A stretch of 64,000 nucleotides of DNA from Platycnemis pennipes (lineage: Eukaryota; Arthropoda; Insecta; Odonata; Platycnemididae). Positions 60,678 through 64,000 of this stretch are shown here, piece by piece. The stretch lies in assembly GCA_933228895.1 (NCBI GenBank), contig OW121851.1:114907271-114971270 (forward strand), written 5' to 3'. Both the position numbers and the translations under genes were made by a program. How positions within the stretch are numbered: position 1 is the stretch's first letter; every line of letters starts with the position of its first letter. The notes under the pieces are model-generated. The model made no database searches. It was given only the letters and a program-made list of their open reading frames with translations, and was not told the origin of the DNA.

Positions 60678-62219
60678 ATGTACTCAAACGGTCACAGAGG
60701 AAAATTAACTTTCCAACCCATAATGAGACCACTTCTAATATTCGGGCGTTCGATAGGTCTCGAAGTTCTAACCATTGAGAGCGAAAACTCCATTGAGGAT
60801 ATGCCAAAAGTATTAATCATTTACAGCACCACCGTCTGCATAACCAGCCTCGTCATAGTGGTAGTTTTGGATGTTTATTGGGTGCGTCGACGGCTGAGGT
60901 CATTTTGCACCACCCACAATCTAAATTGTACTGTCCTAAGTTTAATATCAGTAAGAGTACAATGTTGATATTATTATACTTACATGAATTAAAAGACTAA
61001 ATATGTACAAAGACAGTGGTAACTTAAGATTTTATTATAAAGGCCAGTTGCTTTCATAAAAGATGTTACTCGGGATAGACATTCGGAGTCATTACCTAAG
61101 ATTTGTTCTAGGCATCCTCTGATGCCTAGTTGCTCGCGTGCTTGTCGCGAGTGCTTGTCGCACTCTGTCAGGACGTGTCGAACGCTAAGAGAACAGTCGC
61201 AGTCATCACACCGAGGTGGGTTCTTCTCTTCTGTGAAGAGGTATGAGTGGGTTAGGGCGCAATGCCCAATTCTCAGCCGGGTGATCACCACTTCTTCTCT
61301 GCGACTGTTCCTGACGGAAGTGGGCCACACAGACGTTACCGGTTTTAGGCAACACAGCTTGTTATTAGTCACATCTGCCCAACATTTGTTCCACTGTTCA
61401 AGGGCTACTTTCCGTAGGTGAGCCTGCAGGTCCTGATAAGGTAAGTCGTCGTCTGCTCACGGATGTGAAGAGCTTCTTTCGCAGCTGCGTCTGCTCTCTA
61501 TTTCCCCGCGATTCCCATATGTCCAGGCACCCAGATAAAGATAACTTTGATTCCGTTCTTGTAGAGGGATAGAAGGGTACTGCATATATTCTGGACAATT
61601 GGATGCATATCGGAAGCCGATTAACAGGGAGTGCCTAGCTCCCAGCCACCCGTTTACACAGAATCCGGGGCCAAAGAGGGGTATTGGCCCGTAGTCCATA
61701 CCGGGCATCCGATACCCGGCTAGGAACCACGGACCTCACCTTTCAGGATCCCCTTCTCCTCCTTACGGGTCACCGCACACGGCAAACATGCGGGTGGATC
61801 GCAGGCCAGGTGGTATGGCCACACAGACAGTTGACCCACAAGACTGTTCGGGCTCAACCCTTTCAGGCTCCGGGTATATTTTCGGGGTTGTCTCCCCGCC
61901 CTTTTAGTCGCCTCTTACGACAAGCAGGGATACTGCGGGAGCCTTCTCAATCCCCGAGATCTCGAGGCTGCCCTTGGCGAATGACAGCGATAGCGTTGCC
62001 CGTTCAACCCGCGCGAGTACCTTCGTTTACTGCCTCTACACAGTATCCCTAATGAGCCTCATGTCTTACGGCAGCAGCACGAATCAGATTCCTCTCGATC
62101 TGACCTTAGTCTTGCCGGCAATTGTGTACCTACGGGAGACCATGGTGAGCTGCCTGATAATGGTCACCATTTTGAAGGTCCTCAGGAGTCAGTTCAGGAG
62201 CATTAACGAGGAACATTAA
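60678..62219 (+). pseudogene. Gustatory receptor pseudogene Gr-D, broken by a LINE
   Basis: Close paralogue of Gr-C. Block 1 (ATG 60678 to about 60877) reads MRPLLIFGRSIGLEVLTIES, SIEDMPKVLIIYSTTVC then a hydrophobic run. Block 2 (61959-62219) resumes with LANDSDSVARSTRASTF, CLYTVSLMSLMSYGSS, MVSCLIMVTILKVLRSQFRS and then a stop, where Gr-C continues. By alignment to Gr-C about 51 codons are missing at the insertion site and no target duplication is visible, so insertion was accompanied by deletion. After the stop no match to Gr-C exon 2 was found. It cannot encode a receptor. Confidence 0.88.
60878..61955 (-). mobile_element. Internally deleted I-like LINE inside Gr-D
   Basis: Minus-strand order: a 5' piece (61955-61615, shared with 22255-22615), an abrupt join to the RNase H end (about 61615-61430, FIWVPGHMGIAG and ADAAAKEA), the Cys-His C-terminus (61372-60989, RLRIGHCALTHSYLFTEE and PPRCDDCDCSLSVRH) and the 3' UTR ending GTCGACGCACCCAATAA. 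The middle of the element, including the RT, is gone. The C-terminal frame is still open for 127 codons, so the insertion is fairly recent. Confidence 0.85.
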
Positions 62220-62266
62220 TTAGGTGAGCTCAGACCCAAGATGAGTGAAATTTCATCACTATACCC

Positions 62267-62314
62267 CACGATCTTAGAATAGTACTGTTATACCACTAGT
62301 ATTCTAAGATCGTG
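62267..62314. repeat. Short perfect hairpin after Gr-D
   Basis: CACGATCTTAGAATA and its exact complement are separated by 18 bases, about 50 bases after the Gr-D stop. Outer bases also pair in part (CTATA/TATAG). Probably a small MITE remnant. Confidence 0.6.
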
Positions 62315-62319
62315 CTATA

Positions 62320-64000
62320 GCCCACCTCATACTAGAGCGATCATTAATTAAAAATATAACACTTTTACATCACCGTCAACAGTCATTAATCCTAATATTG
62401 ATTTGAGTCAGATTTCCGCTCGAGTTTTTTACTGGCTCACGCCTTCATATTTATAATATTCTTTTCTTACAAGTCCTTTACTGTTTGATAAATGCATCTA
62501 GGTCCTTTCTCACCAATCCATTATCCTTGTCTTGATCAGACTACCTTGATTCAATATACTTTACATAACATTTCATATTAAAAGGATATCCTCTTGTGTT
62601 AGTGCCGCATCTTTGTTAGGAAAGGGAAGATGGGGAAGAAAGATGGGAGGGTACTAGCGACAAAATAAAATTTACTAAGGAAGTAACGAACGTAGGAAAA
62701 TTCCATTCCTGGATATCTTTGTCATTAAAAAAGATGGAACATTTCGGCACACAGTGTTCAGAAAACCGACATTAACTAATAGGTAACTTGATACCGGTTC
62801 ATCAACAACTGCGATAGGAATTACTTCCCAGAAGAGAGTCAAAAAATGGAATCTATCTTAAGCGTGAAAAGGCTCTACAACTGTCTAAATCGGGAATATT
62901 TAGGGTATACTGAAGAAAAAAGGCAGACCCACCGTTCCAGAAGTGGGCAACACGGAGATCGAAAGCATAGAAGATCGGAAGAGAGTATTCCTTCCACACG
63001 TAAAAGGAACTACGGATAGAATAGGATAAAGCTGGCGAAAATTTCAAATCCTTCTAACCGCACGTACGGGCAAAATATCTTCTAAATTGCATCAAGGAAG
63101 GAACTCCACTTCAAAGAAGCATATGAAATATCATGAAGTAGTATATGAGGAAGTATATGAAATACCTCGTCAAACGTGCGGAAAGAAGCACATGGGTAAG
63201 ACAAGAAGATCTGCAAAAAATCAAATGGAGGAGCACCGAAGAACAATTCTTCTGGTGCAGATGGAAAAGCCGGCAGTAGCGGAGTATTAAGCATCCTTTT
63301 TGAAAATCGCCTAGTTCAACAGGCTTAAAACACGACTCAACCGTGAGGTCAAAGAAATAAATAAAGAAAAGAACTAATAGATGAGGGACGCTGGTGTCAG
63401 GGTCAGGATCACCCGCACGTGGGATCCAACCATCTCGATAAAATACTCCCTCCAACGGCTCCCTTCCTTCCACCTTTCTGCCGTCATCTTCCTTTGCTCC
63501 CACCTCATGTACACAGAATTAAGTTTCATTGGCAACCCGGAAGAAGCGACCAGCATCAGTCTGGAAACCTTGGGACTATCCCACAATTACGCGGCGATAA
63601 ACCGAGATATTCCTTTCGCAATGACCCGCGATGATTACGACGAATAGATTACACACTCCCAACTTTATCGTCAAGGTCTAAGTCGCCAGATTTCTCTTCC
63701 TTCCCATTTCGTTAGTTACTTGTCTCGTAGACGATAACACTTCCATAAAGATGCATTGTCTTCATCTTTATTCAAGTATATGAAACTTCGAATGGTTAAT
63801 GTCTTCACCCTTCTGTATCTCTTATCGTCCATGCCTCATAGACGTAACACACATCACGTATTAATATATTATTAATATGAATACGTGGGGTTTTATTTAA
63901 TGCCTTTTTGAATTATTAAGCCATCAGACTAGGGTTCTAAGAATACAGTCTTTACGCATTTTTAAAATGTATCTATTTCTATTTCATTCATAGGCTAACC
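62320..64000. other. No gene recognised (right flank)
   Basis: No Gr 3' exon was seen. Frames at 63087-63290 and 63381-63647 have no domain. The last 300 bases are AT-rich. If Gr-C has 3' exons downstream, they lie past this point. Confidence 0.4.

Noticed and set aside
63381..63647. 88-codon frame near the right edge
   Set aside because: No Gr motif, domain or splice context.

Overview
The window is an insect nuclear DNA segment: AT-rich, intron-bearing and dense in transposons. Its host genes are members of the insect gustatory receptor (Gr) family and one MADF-BESS protein gene. Order and species cannot be fixed from the sequence. Long introns and abundant Penelope-like, I-type LINE and hAT debris fit a large, repeat-rich insect genome.

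Host genes, all on the + strand. Gr-A (4758-15327, four exons, 477 aa) and Gr-B (25403-30044, four exons, 402 aa) can be assembled by eye into complete receptors. Each has one large 5' exon followed by a 69-bp exon, a 90-bp exon and a short last exon that carries the family's TM7 motif (T-Y/H-L-V-I-x-x-Q-F). All junctions are phase 0. The MADF-BESS gene (35844-40692, at least two exons, about 357 aa) lies between Gr-B and Gr-C. Gr-C (53961-55369, two exons) is open and ends at a phase-0 donor in the same place as Gr-A and Gr-B, but I found no 3' exons for it. Gr-D (60678-62219), a close paralogue of Gr-C, is a pseudogene: a LINE replaced about 50 codons and a stop follows.

Transposons fill most of the rest. 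An I-like LINE family with RNase H, a C-terminal Cys-His knuckle and a recognisable 3' end occurs at least six times. Two copies have clean target-site duplications (12 bp and 9 bp). One copy in Gr-A intron 3 is itself split by a 2-kb foldback element (5-bp duplication) and by a hAT remnant. A second kind of LINE is scattered as remnants at about 8, 29.5, 39 and 51.5 kb, the last split by a tRNA-derived SINE. Other elements are a hAT with an 8-bp duplication (34434-35349), a pogo/Tigger-like element carrying the youngest LINE (43731-46948), a Copia RT remnant, MITEs and foldbacks.

The most distinctive pattern is a set of Penelope-like elements. They carry RT or GIY-YIG coding remnants and 3' tails with a helix-plus-GAAA core resembling a hammerhead ribozyme. 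In most cases two tails are arranged as an inverted pair, with or without coding sequence between them (7480-7678, 9562-9717, 47566-48275, 56141-57405, and a partial case at 28640-29110).

The Gr loci work as separate receptor genes or, for Gr-C and Gr-D, possibly as alternative 5' exons of one transcription unit whose shared 3' exons lie beyond the window. The latter is inference only.
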